Shown: piece after piece, positions 6,702-15,495 of the stretch | Layout: each line of letters opens with the position of its first letter | Position numbering within the stretch: the stretch's first letter is position 1 | Assembly (NCBI RefSeq): GCF_003385515.1 | Contig: NZ_QNVT01000015.1 | Span: 62,001 to 126,000 of the forward strand | From: Chryseobacterium pennae | Lineage (GTDB): Bacteria > Bacteroidota > Bacteroidia > Flavobacteriales > Weeksellaceae | Direction of reading: 5' to 3' | Length of the DNA stretch: 64,000 nt | Position numbers and translations under genes: made by a program | Notes under the pieces: model-generated | What the model saw: only the letters and a program-made list of their open reading frames with translations | What the model was told of the DNA's origin: nothing | Database searches by the model: none

Positions 6702-9068
6702 ATGAAGCGTATATTTTTTCTGATTTCCGTACTTTCTTCCTTAGCATTGGCTGCCTGCCCGATCACCATAGCTGTTAAAAACATCAAAAACTATAACCCT
6801 GATGAGGTATATGTAGTCATTAACGGTGAAAAGAAAAAGGTTTCAAAACAGGGAACTGTTGATTTTGCTGAGCTAGCGGATGGTCCTGTGAAGGTATCTG
6901 TATTTTATCATAATAAGGCTGTTTATAATGATACATTAAATATCAACTGCCGGTCACGCCAGAATTATGAAATAGAGATTTCAGATGCAAACCGGATTGA
7001 TGAGGTCTATATCAGAGGTAAAAGGAAACTGGAGAAACTGAAAGAAACCCCATTGAGTGTCAAAATTGTTGACATGCAGGCTGTAAAAAGCCAGGCCAAT
7101 AATATTGGAGAGATTCTGAATATGACAACCGGAGTTAAGCTTCGTACAGAAGGCGGGGTTGGTTCCGGATTTCAAGTGAATCTTGGCGGGCTTCAGGGAA
7201 AAGCAGTCAGAATCTTCAGGGATGGAGTGCCGATTGAATTTTACGGTCACAGTTTTAATCCTAATGTTTTATCTCCAAATATGCTGGACCGGGTGGATAT
7301 TTACAAGGGGGTGATGCCTATATCATTGGCATCGGATGCTTTGGGAGGTGGGATTAATTTTATCTCCAAACCTATACAAAAGGACAATCTGGAAATTTCA
7401 AATGAAATAGCATCATTCAGTACCTATAAATCTCATCTTAATGCAGTATTTATAGGAAAAAAAGACAGTTTATTCTACATAGGAACACAGGCAAGCTATG
7501 TGTTTTCAAAGAACAATTATAAAATTCTCGGCGAAGTTATAGATCCTGAAACAGCTAATCTTAAAAAAGTGGAAGCTAAAAGGTTTCATGATGATACTGA
7601 AGCTTCTTATATGGAAGTATACACCGGTGTAAGAAATAAAAGCTGGGCCAATGATTTTAGAGTCGGGTTTATCTATTCTCATTTCTATAAAGAGATTCAA
7701 AATGATCTTGAAATGAGAAAACCTTACGGGGAAGCTTTCGCCAAAGAAAATAATGTGACGGGTTACCTTCAGTATAAAAAAATGTTCTTTGACAACCGTC
7801 TTAAACTGGACCTGATGACTGCCTTTGCCAGATACAACAATTCCTTTGTGGATATTAGTAGGCGTAGATACAACTGGCTGGGAGAATATACTTTCAGTAA
7901 TGAAAACAGCGTTGGTGAGATCAATAAAGGAAATGATCTGAAGATGAACTACAATATGTTTCATACAAGGCTCAATGCCGCTTTCCGGATTAATAATAAT
8001 CACAGCCTGGAATTTGGAAATGTCTATTTCTACCAGAGAAGAAAAGGAAGTGATCCTTATGGAGCTGTCAATGTATACGGAGATGATGTTCTTAAAACAC
8101 CAGCGATCTACAATAAAAATATTGCTGCTTTGGGATTGGTATCTCATTGGCTCGACCGCAAAGTGGAAACAGTACTTGGGGTGAAGAATTATTTTTTCAG
8201 TTCTAAAGGATATACTACGGATAAATATAATTTCACATGGGATTCAGACAGACATAAAAATGCATCCGGTTATATGGCAGGAATCAGTTATAAACCTAAA
8301 AACTTTATCCTGAAATTATCCTATGAAAAAGCAGTTCGTCTTCCTGATGAAACAGAAATTTTCGGAGATGGAATTTTAATCAAAGAAAATCTTGATCTGG
8401 AGCCGGAAAAAAGCGATAATGTAAACGTTGTTCTGGATTATACTTCATCGAATTATAAGCTGAATACCAGTTTAAATCTCTTCTACAGAAACGTCAAAAA
8501 CACCATATTCATGATACCTGATAATCCTTATGGAAGGTATCAGAATTATTATGACAACAGAATCCTTGGACTGGAGTATGAGATCAATTATCAGCCAATC
8601 AAAAATATTCAGACAGGATTCAATATTACCTATCAGGATATAAGGCTTAAAAACCTTTCCGGTACTGAAAGTATTTGGGAGGATGCCAGACAACCGAATA
8701 TTCCTTACTTGTTCGGGAATCACTATCTGAGAGTGAATTTTTCAGATATCTTAAAAATGAAAGATAAAGTGGAACTGTATTATAACATTAATTACGTTCA
8801 TCGTTTCATGCTGTATCCGGTACCCAAAAATCTTGAACCAGGATTATTTTCTAAAGAAACTATAGCTTCCAGTAACCTTTTGGTTCCTAATGATGGCAGA
8901 ACAGGAATGGTAGATGCAGGAGTAGGAGTTACCTATTTCCTGGCAGATCCTAAACTGGCTATTAATTTTAGTGTTAATAATCTTCTGAATGAAAGACTTT
9001 ACGATAATTATAATGCACAGAAACCTACAAGATCTTATCATCTGAAACTAACTTATACAATTTTTTAA
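6702..9068 (+). CDS. TonB-dependent siderophore receptor
   Basis: A 788-residue outer-membrane receptor. A signal peptide (MKRIFFLISVLSSLALA) is followed by a small beta-sandwich N-terminal domain (residues about 20-100). A TonB-box/plug region has LKETPLSVKIVDMQAV, IGEILNMTTGVKLR, then the plug motifs RIFRDGVPIEFYGH, RVDIYKGVMPISLASDALGGGINFIS. A beta barrel ends in LKLTYTIF with the terminal aromatic. It starts 8 bases after the hydroxylase and 4 bases before the DUF4374 gene. The context says it imports the ferric form of the siderophore made by the two upstream enzymes. The proton-motive energy would come from TonB-ExbBD encoded outside this window. Confidence 0.9.
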   Translation: MKRIFFLISVLSSLALAACPITIAVKNIKNYNPDEVYVVINGEKKKVSKQGTVDFAELADGPVKVSVFYHNKAVYNDTLNINCRSRQNYEIEISDANRIDEVYIRGKRKLEKLKETPLSVKIVDMQAVKSQANNIGEILNMTTGVKLRTEGGVGSGFQVNLGGLQGKAVRIFRDGVPIEFYGHSFNPNVLSPNMLDRVDIYKGVMPISLASDALGGGINFISKPIQKDNLEISNEIASFSTYKSHLNAVFIGKKDSLFYIGTQASYVFSKNNYKILGEVIDPETANLKKVEAKRFHDDTEASYMEVYTGVRNKSWANDFRVGFIYSHFYKEIQNDLEMRKPYGEAFAKENNVTGYLQYKKMFFDNRLKLDLMTAFARYNNSFVDISRRRYNWLGEYTFSNENSVGEINKGNDLKMNYNMFHTRLNAAFRINNNHSLEFGNVYFYQRRKGSDPYGAVNVYGDDVLKTPAIYNKNIAALGLVSHWLDRKVETVLGVKNYFFSSKGYTTDKYNFTWDSDRHKNASGYMAGISYKPKNFILKLSYEKAVRLPDETEIFGDGILIKENLDLEPEKSDNVNVVLDYTSSNYKLNTSLNLFYRNVKNTIFMIPDNPYGRYQNYYDNRILGLEYEINYQPIKNIQTGFNITYQDIRLKNLSGTESIWEDARQPNIPYLFGNHYLRVNFSDILKMKDKVELYYNINYVHRFMLYPVPKNLEPGLFSKETIASSNLLVPNDGRTGMVDAGVGVTYFLADPKLAINFSVNNLLNERLYDNYNAQKPTRSYHLKLTYTIF

Positions 9069-9072
9069 TATT

Positions 9073-10362
9073 ATGATCATGAGAAAATCAAAACCGTTTT
9101 CGATAATTTTATCAGCGTTAAGTTTATTGTTGTTTACTCATTGCAGTAGCAACGATGACACTATTGAAGAACAGAAACCACCAACGGCAACAGCTAAAGA
9201 CAGCTGGGTTATTTATAACAGTACAGCAGGATGGGGTGGGAATATTTACTCATTCTCAGAGTTGCCTCAGGGAGAACTTTCATTAGCTGACAAAAAACCA
9301 TTCTACCAGATTGCATATTCAGCCGGAGGAAAAGCATTCGGAGAGAATATTTACAGACTTGGTGGTGCAGCCTCTTCAGAAGAAGGTTTCTCTAAACTTA
9401 CCTCTGATAATGCCGGAAATATTACATCAAAAGGCTTTATTGCTACTCAGAATAATGGCTTTGAACCTAATTATCTCGTGATCAGTGATACAGAAGGTTA
9501 CTATTGGGACGGCTCAAGAGGGATGCTTAAGATCCAGACCTTTAATCCGGGAACCATGCAGCGTACAGGAGAAATAGATCTTTCTTCATTGGCTCAAACG
9601 ATTGACCCTGCTGTACTTGAACCGGGAGAAACATCTTATCAGGCTGCAGGACAGCTAATTTTAATCAAGAGAGACGATAAACTGTATCTTGATTTACAAA
9701 TCGGTAAAAAAGGAACGAACTGGCAGATAAAACCTGTAGTAAAAGAAGTAGCAGTTGCGGTATATAACCTGACTACCAAAAAAGTGGAAAATGTTACCAA
9801 ATATCCTAATGCTACAAACCTTGGGCTTTTCACTGACCATGTTTTATGGAGTATTGATGAGGTAACCAAAGATATCTATATGGTAGCTATATCAGATATG
9901 AAAGCTCAGGAAGCAGCCTATTCATCAAAGATTCTTAGAATAAAGAATGGGCAGACTACCTTTGATGCTGGTTTTGAAATTGATATGAAGAATTTTGTTC
10001 AACCAGCAGAGTTTAACAGAATCTTCGCTCATAATAATAAAATTTATACTACCATTCCTTCCACAGGTGCATCATATTATGCAGGAGGACATGGGGTAAG
10101 CTATAGAAACGATATCTGGTTCTGGAACGAAATTGATGTTCAGACAAAGAAGGCGGTAAAACTTGATATTCCTGTGGATAACTTCTACAACTATCAAAAC
10201 CCGTTCTTGTATAAAAACAGAATCTATTTCATGTCTAATAATAAGGCAGATAATTTCTCAGGTTTAAGTTCTTATGACCCTGTATCTAAAAATACAAAAG
10301 TTGAATTTAAACTTAAAGGAAGCGGAAGATTAATGGGAGTGAATGTCATTTCCAAAAAATAA
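9073..10362 (+). CDS. DUF4374 family lipoprotein (siderophore-binding companion of the receptor)
   Basis: A 429-residue protein with a lipoprotein signal ending in LLLFTHCSSND (Cys acylation expected; the lipobox is imperfect). ATGs at 9073 and 9079 are both possible; the second gives the more typical MRKSK opening. The mature part consists of repeated beta segments such as DSWVIYNST, GGKAFGENIYRLG, LLKIQTFNPGTMQRTGEIDL and NRIFAHNNKIYTTIPS, consistent with a beta propeller. DUF4374 proteins pair with TonB receptors in Bacteroidota; as I recall, XusB of Bacteroides, a surface xenosiderophore-binding lipoprotein, belongs here. Being last in a siderophore synthesis operon fits a role handing ferri-siderophore to the receptor. 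Confidence 0.8.
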   Translation: MIMRKSKPFSIILSALSLLLFTHCSSNDDTIEEQKPPTATAKDSWVIYNSTAGWGGNIYSFSELPQGELSLADKKPFYQIAYSAGGKAFGENIYRLGGAASSEEGFSKLTSDNAGNITSKGFIATQNNGFEPNYLVISDTEGYYWDGSRGMLKIQTFNPGTMQRTGEIDLSSLAQTIDPAVLEPGETSYQAAGQLILIKRDDKLYLDLQIGKKGTNWQIKPVVKEVAVAVYNLTTKKVENVTKYPNATNLGLFTDHVLWSIDEVTKDIYMVAISDMKAQEAAYSSKILRIKNGQTTFDAGFEIDMKNFVQPAEFNRIFAHNNKIYTTIPSTGASYYAGGHGVSYRNDIWFWNEIDVQTKKAVKLDIPVDNFYNYQNPFLYKNRIYFMSNNKADNFSGLSSYDPVSKNTKVEFKLKGSGRLMGVNVISKK

Positions 10363-10405
10363 TTTCTTTTTTGTTAGTACATTAGGATCATTTGATTTAA
10401 CGACG

Positions 10406-10433
10406 GCTGGAAGATTTCACTTCCGGCTTTTTT
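10406..10433 (+). terminator. Rho-independent terminator of siderophore operon
   Basis: An 8-base stem (GCTGGAAG / CTTCCGGC with one G-T pair) and 6-base loop are followed by six T residues, 44 bases after the DUF4374 stop. Confidence 0.8.
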
Positions 10434-10616
10434 GTGGGAGATAGGTAAATAGGCTGGAAGTTATCGTAATCATGATTATTAAAGTTCAGCTTGAGCTACA
10501 GATTAGGTTTATAAAAACTCCCTTTTGTTTATAGTCTAAGAGTACTTCCTGCATCCATCTTCTGGCTTCTCTCCATATAAATCATAATTTTCTTACCCCG
10601 GGCTCAGGTTATTTAC

Positions 10617-10624
10617 TAAATTTG
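10617..10624 (+). promoter_or_regulatory. TAnnTTTG -7 box for serine hydrolase
   Basis: TAAATTTG ends 17 bases before the ATG at 10642; a -33 TTTG is not present at the expected distance. The rest of 10434-10641 shows nothing else I can name. Confidence 0.45.
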
Positions 10625-10641
10625 GGAAAATTAAAAAAATA

Positions 10642-12189
10642 ATGAAGCAGAAATTTTCTTTTTTCATTTTTCTTTTAACCGTAGGATTAGCAAATGCACA
10701 GGTTGAAGAAAAAAAACTGGATGATCTGATCCAAAATACTCTGAAAACCTTTGATGTTCCGGGAATGTCAGTAGGTATCATAAAAGACGGAAAAGTTACC
10801 TATTCCAAAGGATTTGGTGTACGCTCCCTTACCTCAAAACAGCCAATGGATGATAATACCTTAGTAGGAATTGCTTCCAACTCCAAAGGTTTCACGTGTG
10901 TGGCACTGGCGATTCTTGCGGATGAAGGAAAACTGAACTGGGACGATAAAGTTTCAAAATATATTCCTGAATTTCAGATGTATGATCCATACGTTTCTCA
11001 AAATGTAACCATCAAAGATCTGATTACTCACAGAGCTGGATTAGGGTTAGGACAGGGAGACCTGATGTTTTTTCCGGAAGGAGGGAATTTAAGCGTTAAT
11101 GACATCGTTCACAATGTAAGATATCTGAAGCCTGAAAACCCTTTCAGAACAACGTTAGATTACAATAACATTATGTTCATTGTTGCCGGTGAAGTTATCC
11201 ACAGAATCTCAGGATTAAGCTGGGCTGAGTTTATCGAACAGAGAATTATGAAACCTGTAGGAATGACTTCCAGCTTTGGAAGCTACAACAGAGCGAAGGC
11301 TGTTGCCAATAAAATTGACGCTCACGCTCCGGTAGACGGAAAAGCGATTGCGGTTCCTCACGATTGGAATGAAACAGGAAATGCTGCCGGAGGAATCCTG
11401 AGTAATATAAAAGATATGACTACCTGGGCGGAATGCTTGCTGAATAATTTCACTACCAAAGACGGGAAGAAATTAGTGTCTGATAAAAATATTCAACAAC
11501 TTTGGAGCTTACAGATTCCAGATAGAGTCGCTGCTAAAAATCCATACGACACAAGTTTCTACGGATATGGTTTAGGTTGGTTCCTAAGTGACGTAAAAGG
11601 TCACAAACAAGTACAGCATACAGGCGGACTGATTGGAACCGTAACACAGTTTACTTTAATTCCTGATCTTAAATTAGGAATAGTGGTATTGACGAATCAG
11701 CAGTCCGGAGCAGCATTCAATACCATTACCAATACGGTGAAAGATTCTTACCTTGGAGTGGCAGACAGAAACTGGCTGAAAACATATGGAGACAGAATAT
11801 CAAAAATGGATGCAGAATTTAATAAACAAAAGAAAGAAGCGTTCGCAAAATCAGAAACTTTTAAGAAAGAGAAAGCACTTCAGCCAAAAGCAGAACAGTT
11901 TACTGGAACTTATAATGATGTTTGGTTCGGTGATGTAGATATTGCCCAGCAGGGAAGTGTTTACAGAATTTCATGTAAAAATTCACCAAGATTGAAAGGA
12001 GAACTGCTTCCTTATTCCAATAATTCATTCATCATTAAATGGGATGACAGAAGCTATGATGCTGATGCCTATATTATATTCGATTATGATGAAAGTGGAA
12101 AAGCGCAGACTGCAAAATTAAAAGCGATTTCTGATGTTACAGATTTCAGTTTTGACTTTGACGATCTGGATCTGAAGAGAAATAAATAG
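10642..12189 (+). CDS. Secreted beta-lactamase-family serine hydrolase with DUF3471-like tail
   Basis: A 515-residue protein with a signal peptide (MKQKFSFFIFLLTVGLANAQ). The class C/penicillin-binding fold is marked by SNSK at residues 79-82 (the SxxK nucleophile and lysine), YNN near 173 (the YxN motif) and HTGG near 332 (the KTG equivalent). Residues about 410-515 are a beta-rich tail like DUF3471, common behind such domains in Bacteroidota. Family members are esterases, D-aminopeptidases or cell-wall enzymes; real beta-lactamase activity is not implied. It is monocistronic, with its own -7 box and a strong terminator at 12228. Confidence 0.85.
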   Translation: MKQKFSFFIFLLTVGLANAQVEEKKLDDLIQNTLKTFDVPGMSVGIIKDGKVTYSKGFGVRSLTSKQPMDDNTLVGIASNSKGFTCVALAILADEGKLNWDDKVSKYIPEFQMYDPYVSQNVTIKDLITHRAGLGLGQGDLMFFPEGGNLSVNDIVHNVRYLKPENPFRTTLDYNNIMFIVAGEVIHRISGLSWAEFIEQRIMKPVGMTSSFGSYNRAKAVANKIDAHAPVDGKAIAVPHDWNETGNAAGGILSNIKDMTTWAECLLNNFTTKDGKKLVSDKNIQQLWSLQIPDRVAAKNPYDTSFYGYGLGWFLSDVKGHKQVQHTGGLIGTVTQFTLIPDLKLGIVVLTNQQSGAAFNTITNTVKDSYLGVADRNWLKTYGDRISKMDAEFNKQKKEAFAKSETFKKEKALQPKAEQFTGTYNDVWFGDVDIAQQGSVYRISCKNSPRLKGELLPYSNNSFIIKWDDRSYDADAYIIFDYDESGKAQTAKLKAISDVTDFSFDFDDLDLKRNK

Positions 12190-12227
12190 CTACAAGTAAA
12201 ATAGAGTAGCAAAAGGTATTCAATAGG

Positions 12228-12250
12228 GACGGGCTTTGCCCGTCTTTTTT
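12228..12250 (+). terminator. Strong Rho-independent terminator
   Basis: GACGGGC-TTT-GCCCGTC followed by six T residues, 38 bases after the serine hydrolase stop. It is GC-rich for this genome. Confidence 0.9.
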
Positions 12251-12342
12251 GTATACAAGGGTAAGGGCTTTGCCGAAATTTATCTATGCCGTTAAAAGTA
12301 AACCCTACAGAGGAAGGGAATAGAAGGTATATTAAAAAAAGA

Positions 12343-13236
12343 TTATTGGAGAAGGTTTAAGTCCTGTTCAGTACGCGCAAGCTCCGAATTGAAATGTTGC
12401 TTTTCAAAAAAACTCTTTAATTCAAGTAATCGTTTTTTGTTATCATAAGCAATGCTGGAATTGAGTTTTCTCTGGCAGAGTGAGCAGGCTCTTGCATAAT
12501 GAAAATCTGTTTCAGAAAGAGTATTGGTTCCGTTCATCACACAATTGGCATTCAGGCAATGGCTGATTCCAAACATATGCCCGATTTCGTGAGAACTGAT
12601 CTTTAGTAATCTTGTAAGACTTTCGTTAAAATTAGAATCTGTAAGATGGCCGTTTGCAAATCGGTAGATGGAAGTGACGCCCACGCCGTTTTCATAAGAT
12701 GCCATTCCAAAAACATAGTTCCATTCAGGTCTTGGGAAAAGATCTCTTTCGGTGATTCCCATCAATACTACAGCATCTTTTGGTTTTCTTTTGATTAAAA
12801 AACTATCTAATACATAACCCGCCAATATCTGTTCCTGCCCATCTTTGAAAATTCTTTTTACAGTTTTAGGAAAAATACTGTTGGGTAATGCTGGCAATAT
12901 TTTCGTTTCCAGCTGAAAATATATTTTTAAATACTCTTTAGTAAGTTCAATCTCTTTTTTTTGTAGTTCATTAAAATCACCAATAGGTTGCAGGTAAATA
13001 GTGTTTTTCCCGGGTTCCGGCTTTATTTTCTTTGATTTTTGAAAATCTTCAAATTGCTGAAACTGTTCATCATGGTTATATCTCCAGCTTCCAGGTTTGG
13101 GAGTGGCAGAAAGTTTTACATCATTGAAAGCAATTGTTTCAAAATAGGATATTTTCTTTTTCTGACATGAAAAAAAGAAAATAAAAATTATTGCATAAAA
13201 TACTTTAGAGATGAAGTTATATTTTCCCTGGCTCAT
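12343..13236 (-). CDS. Archaemetzincin-type zinc metallopeptidase (M54), predicted lipoprotein
   Basis: A 297-residue protein if started at the ATG at 13236. An in-frame ATG at 13269 lies deeper inside the SixA gene and would bury the signal peptide. The N terminus (VFYAIIFIFFFSCQKKK) is a lipoprotein signal with FFSC. The catalytic block is the archaemetzincin signature: HEIGHMFGISH followed by C-x4-C-VMN, and about 20 residues later CSLC. This is the HExxHxxGxxHCx4CxM...CxxC pattern that binds one catalytic and one structural zinc. The preceding region carries VVLMGITERDLFPRP-like strands typical of the family. It overlaps the upstream sixA gene by 20 bases. Most archaemetzincins I know of are cytosolic, so the lipid anchor is notable. 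The substrate is unknown. Confidence 0.87.
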   Translation of the reverse strand: MSQGKYNFISKVFYAIIFIFFFSCQKKKISYFETIAFNDVKLSATPKPGSWRYNHDEQFQQFEDFQKSKKIKPEPGKNTIYLQPIGDFNELQKKEIELTKEYLKIYFQLETKILPALPNSIFPKTVKRIFKDGQEQILAGYVLDSFLIKRKPKDAVVLMGITERDLFPRPEWNYVFGMASYENGVGVTSIYRFANGHLTDSNFNESLTRLLKISSHEIGHMFGISHCLNANCVMNGTNTLSETDFHYARACSLCQRKLNSSIAYDNKKRLLELKSFFEKQHFNSELARTEQDLNLLQ

Positions 13237-13693
13237 AAAAGAACAAAAGTTTCTTTCTGGCACCATCAAATTCTGACCAGGATTCGCAATCTACTTCAAA
13301 ACCGGCAACTCCACAGGTTGGAAAATGAAAAATATCTTCAGAAATGGAATTGGCAAAATTGGAAATTCCATTATTATGGGAGAAAAGGGCAACCGAACTC
13401 AGATTGTCATCCAGATCATAGATTACAGATTCAAAGTTTCTTTCCGAAGGATTGTATAATTTTTCATTCGTAGAACAGTTCAGCTGATATGCCTGATTAA
13501 AAATTTTACACGTATTCAGAGCACGGACTGCCGGACTGGATACAAAATAATCAATAGAAATATTATTGTTTTTAAGGAATCTGGACATGTTCATAGCATC
13601 TTCCAGCCCTTTGTCTGCCAAAGGTCTGTCAAAATCATCCGTTTCTTCCGGCCAGTCGCTTTTCGCATGTCTTACGAGGATGAGTCTCTTCAT
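13217..13693 (-). CDS. sixA: SixA-type phosphohistidine phosphatase
   Basis: A 158-residue histidine phosphatase. The phosphate-binding LVRHAKSDW (RH at residues 8-9) is followed by RPLADKG, the SSPAVRALNT block and the second catalytic histidine in LFSHNNGIS. The length and the RHAKS variant fit the SixA family, which dephosphorylates phosphohistidine on phosphotransfer proteins. Its 3' end overlaps the archaemetzincin gene by 20 bases, so the two are probably one transcript. Confidence 0.85.
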   Translation of the reverse strand: MKRLILVRHAKSDWPEETDDFDRPLADKGLEDAMNMSRFLKNNNISIDYFVSSPAVRALNTCKIFNQAYQLNCSTNEKLYNPSERNFESVIYDLDDNLSSVALFSHNNGISNFANSISEDIFHFPTCGVAGFEVDCESWSEFDGARKKLLFFYEPGKI

Positions 13694-13793
13694 ATATCTG
13701 TTTTTTGGAAGATTAAAATTATAAAAAAAAATATGGAATAAAACATGATTTATATAAAAAAACTGCGTGATGAATAAAATCAGTAAATTTTAC

Positions 13794-13801
13794 TAAATTT
13801 G
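13794..13801 (+). promoter_or_regulatory. TAnnTTTG -7 box abutting ruvX start
   Basis: TAAATTTG ends only 7 bases before the ATG at 13809, so the predicted transcript would start at or next to the start codon (a leaderless mRNA) if this box is used. No -33 TTTG is visible. Confidence 0.4.
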
Positions 13802-13808
13802 CAGACTT

Positions 13809-14225
13809 ATGGGACAAATCCTTGCAATAGACTATGGAAAAGCTCGTTGTGGTATTGCTGCAACGGATGATATGCAGATTATAGCCAGTGGCTTGGAGAC
13901 TGTAGAGAACCGTAATTTAATGGAATTTTTGAAAAAATATTTCAGTGAAAATAAGGTAGATGAAGTAGTGATTGGACTTCCCATAGATTTGAAAGGCAAT
14001 CTTTCAGAGGTGGAAACCGATATTTTAAAATTCATTGAAGAGTTTAAAAAAGAATTTTCGGATATTGCAGTCCATCGTTTTGATGAAAGGTTTACTTCCA
14101 AAATGGCTTCATTCTTTATTTCCCAAAGCGGAAAAAGTAAGAAGAAAAGACAGGAAAAAGGATTAATAGATAAAGTAAGTGCAACTATTATATTGCAGAA
14201 TTTTTTAGAACAAAGATTAAGATGA
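13809..14225 (+). CDS. ruvX: Putative pre-16S rRNA nuclease RuvX/YqgF
   Basis: A 138-residue RNase H-fold protein of normal length. Markers are ILAIDYGKARCGIA at residues 4-17 with the catalytic Asp8, VVIGLPIDLKGN in the middle with its conserved Gly-Leu-Pro, and HRFDERFTS near 97 (the DERxTS motif). YqgF proteins complete the 5' end of 16S rRNA and were earlier called Holliday-junction resolvases. It overlaps def by 4 bases (ATGA), so the two are translated from one message. Confidence 0.92.
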   Translation: MGQILAIDYGKARCGIAATDDMQIIASGLETVENRNLMEFLKKYFSENKVDEVVIGLPIDLKGNLSEVETDILKFIEEFKKEFSDIAVHRFDERFTSKMASFFISQSGKSKKKRQEKGLIDKVSATIILQNFLEQRLR

Positions 14226-14794
14226 TACTACCGATAAGAGCTTTTGGGGATCCTGTTTTGAGAAAAGTGGGAAAAGATATAGATAAAGATTACCCCGGAT
14301 TACAGGAACTGATAGATAATATGTTCGAAACGATGTACAGTGCAAACGGAATTGGTCTTGCAGCGCCTCAGATCGGGCTGGATATCCGTATGTTTGTAAT
14401 AGATGTTACTCCTCTTGCGGAAGATGATGATTATGAAGATATTAAGGATGAGTTGGCAGAATTTAGAAAAGTGTTCATCAATGCCAGAATTCTTGAAGAA
14501 TCTGGTGAAGAATGGAAGTTCAATGAGGGTTGTCTGTCTATTCCGGATGTAAGAGAAGACGTGAAAAGAAAGGGCACAATCGTTATTGAATATTATGACG
14601 AAAATTTTGTGAAACATACAGAAACTTTTTCCGATATTAGAGCCCGCGTAATTCAACATGAATACGACCACATTGAAGGGATTCTGTTTACCGATCACTT
14701 AAGCTCACTTAAGAAAAAACTGGTAAAAGGAAAACTTTCAAAGATTTCTCAGGGAGATGTAAGTATTGGTTACAAAATGAGATTTCCAAAATAA
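14222..14794 (+). CDS. def: Peptide deformylase
   Basis: A 190-residue enzyme with all three deformylase motifs: GIGLAAPQIG at 43-52, EGCLSIP at 102-108 and QHEYDH at 145-150. The Cys and two His bind the catalytic metal. It removes the formyl group from nascent peptides. An acidic insertion (EDDDYEDIKDE, about 67-77) lengthens it relative to the E. coli enzyme. It overlaps ruvX by 4 bases. Confidence 0.96.
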   Translation: MILPIRAFGDPVLRKVGKDIDKDYPGLQELIDNMFETMYSANGIGLAAPQIGLDIRMFVIDVTPLAEDDDYEDIKDELAEFRKVFINARILEESGEEWKFNEGCLSIPDVREDVKRKGTIVIEYYDENFVKHTETFSDIRARVIQHEYDHIEGILFTDHLSSLKKKLVKGKLSKISQGDVSIGYKMRFPK

Positions 14795-14820
14795 ATTAAA
14801 CAAGGATTAAAAGAAATAAT

Positions 14821-14848
14821 AAAAAGCAAAAAGCTTAGCGCTGATTGC
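14821..14848. repeat. Heptanucleotide-period array upstream of DUF5606 gene
   Basis: Four consecutive in-register 7-mers ending in GC: AAAAAGC twice, then TTAGCGC and TGATTGC. Same style as the arrays in the nuo operon spacers; consensus NNNNNGC. Confidence 0.55.
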
Positions 14849-14870
14849 AGAATTTACAAAAAATAAAATT

Positions 14871-15428
14871 ATGCTGTTAGAAAAAATAATTTCAATTTCT
14901 GGAAAACCAGGACTTTACAAATTAGTTTCTCAATTAAGAAACGGATTCATCATTGAAGATGTTACCAACAAGAAAAAAGTAAGCATTGGAAACTCTAGCC
15001 AAGTAAGCTTACTAGATAATATTGCAATGTTTACATTTGATAAGGAAGTTCCTTTGTTTGAAGTTTTTGAAAATGTAGCTAAAAATAACGATTATAAAGA
15101 GACAATCTCTCATAAATCTTCAGATGCAGATCTGCAGGACTTTATGTTAGCTTCTCTTCCTAATTATGATACTGAAAGAGTGTATGCTTCTGATATCAAG
15201 AAATTAGCTCAGTGGTATAACATTCTTCACAAAGCAGGATATATCACTCCGGAAAGCTTCGTAAAGGCTGAGCCTGAAACTTTAGACGGTGAGCCTGCAG
15301 AAGAAGTAAGCTTAGATATTGACGCTAAAAAAGCAGCTCCAAAGGTAGAAAAGGCGGCAGCTCCAAAAGTAAAAGCTACTTCAGCAGCAAAATCAGCTCC
15401 TAAAAGTACGCACAGAAAACAAGGATAA
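14871..15428 (+). CDS. DUF5606 family protein
   Basis: A 185-residue cytosolic protein. The N-terminal ~130 residues (opening MLLEKIISISGKPGLYKLV, later RVYASDIKKLAQWYNIL) match the Bacteroidota DUF5606 family as I know it, usually found near def and mazG as here. The C-terminal ~50 residues are a low-complexity Ala/Lys/Pro tail (AAPKVEK, AAPKVKA, SAPKSTH), likely disordered and basic, perhaps contacting nucleic acid. Function unknown. It is followed by a very strong terminator. Confidence 0.8.
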   Translation: MLLEKIISISGKPGLYKLVSQLRNGFIIEDVTNKKKVSIGNSSQVSLLDNIAMFTFDKEVPLFEVFENVAKNNDYKETISHKSSDADLQDFMLASLPNYDTERVYASDIKKLAQWYNILHKAGYITPESFVKAEPETLDGEPAEEVSLDIDAKKAAPKVEKAAAPKVKATSAAKSAPKSTHRKQG

Positions 15429-15450
15429 TTCAGTTCTGAATTAAAAATAC

Positions 15451-15487
15451 AAAGCCTTGTCAGGAATTTTCCTGACAAGGCTTTTTT
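15451..15487 (+). terminator. Very strong Rho-independent terminator
   Basis: A 16-base stem, AAAGCCTTGTCAGGAA with its reverse complement, tiny loop, then a T-tract, 23 bases after the DUF5606 stop. Confidence 0.93.
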
Positions 15488-15495
15488 ATTTTCCA

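Noticed and set aside
7506..8147. 213-residue open frame opposite the siderophore receptor
   Set aside because: It is antisense to a well-supported TonB receptor, with a hydrophobic random-like composition, and is a shadow of codon usage in the real gene.
10642..12189. True beta-lactamase resistance gene
   Set aside because: SxxK, YxN and HTGG are shared by many esterases and peptidases; the DUF3471-like tail points to this wider group, so resistance cannot be claimed.
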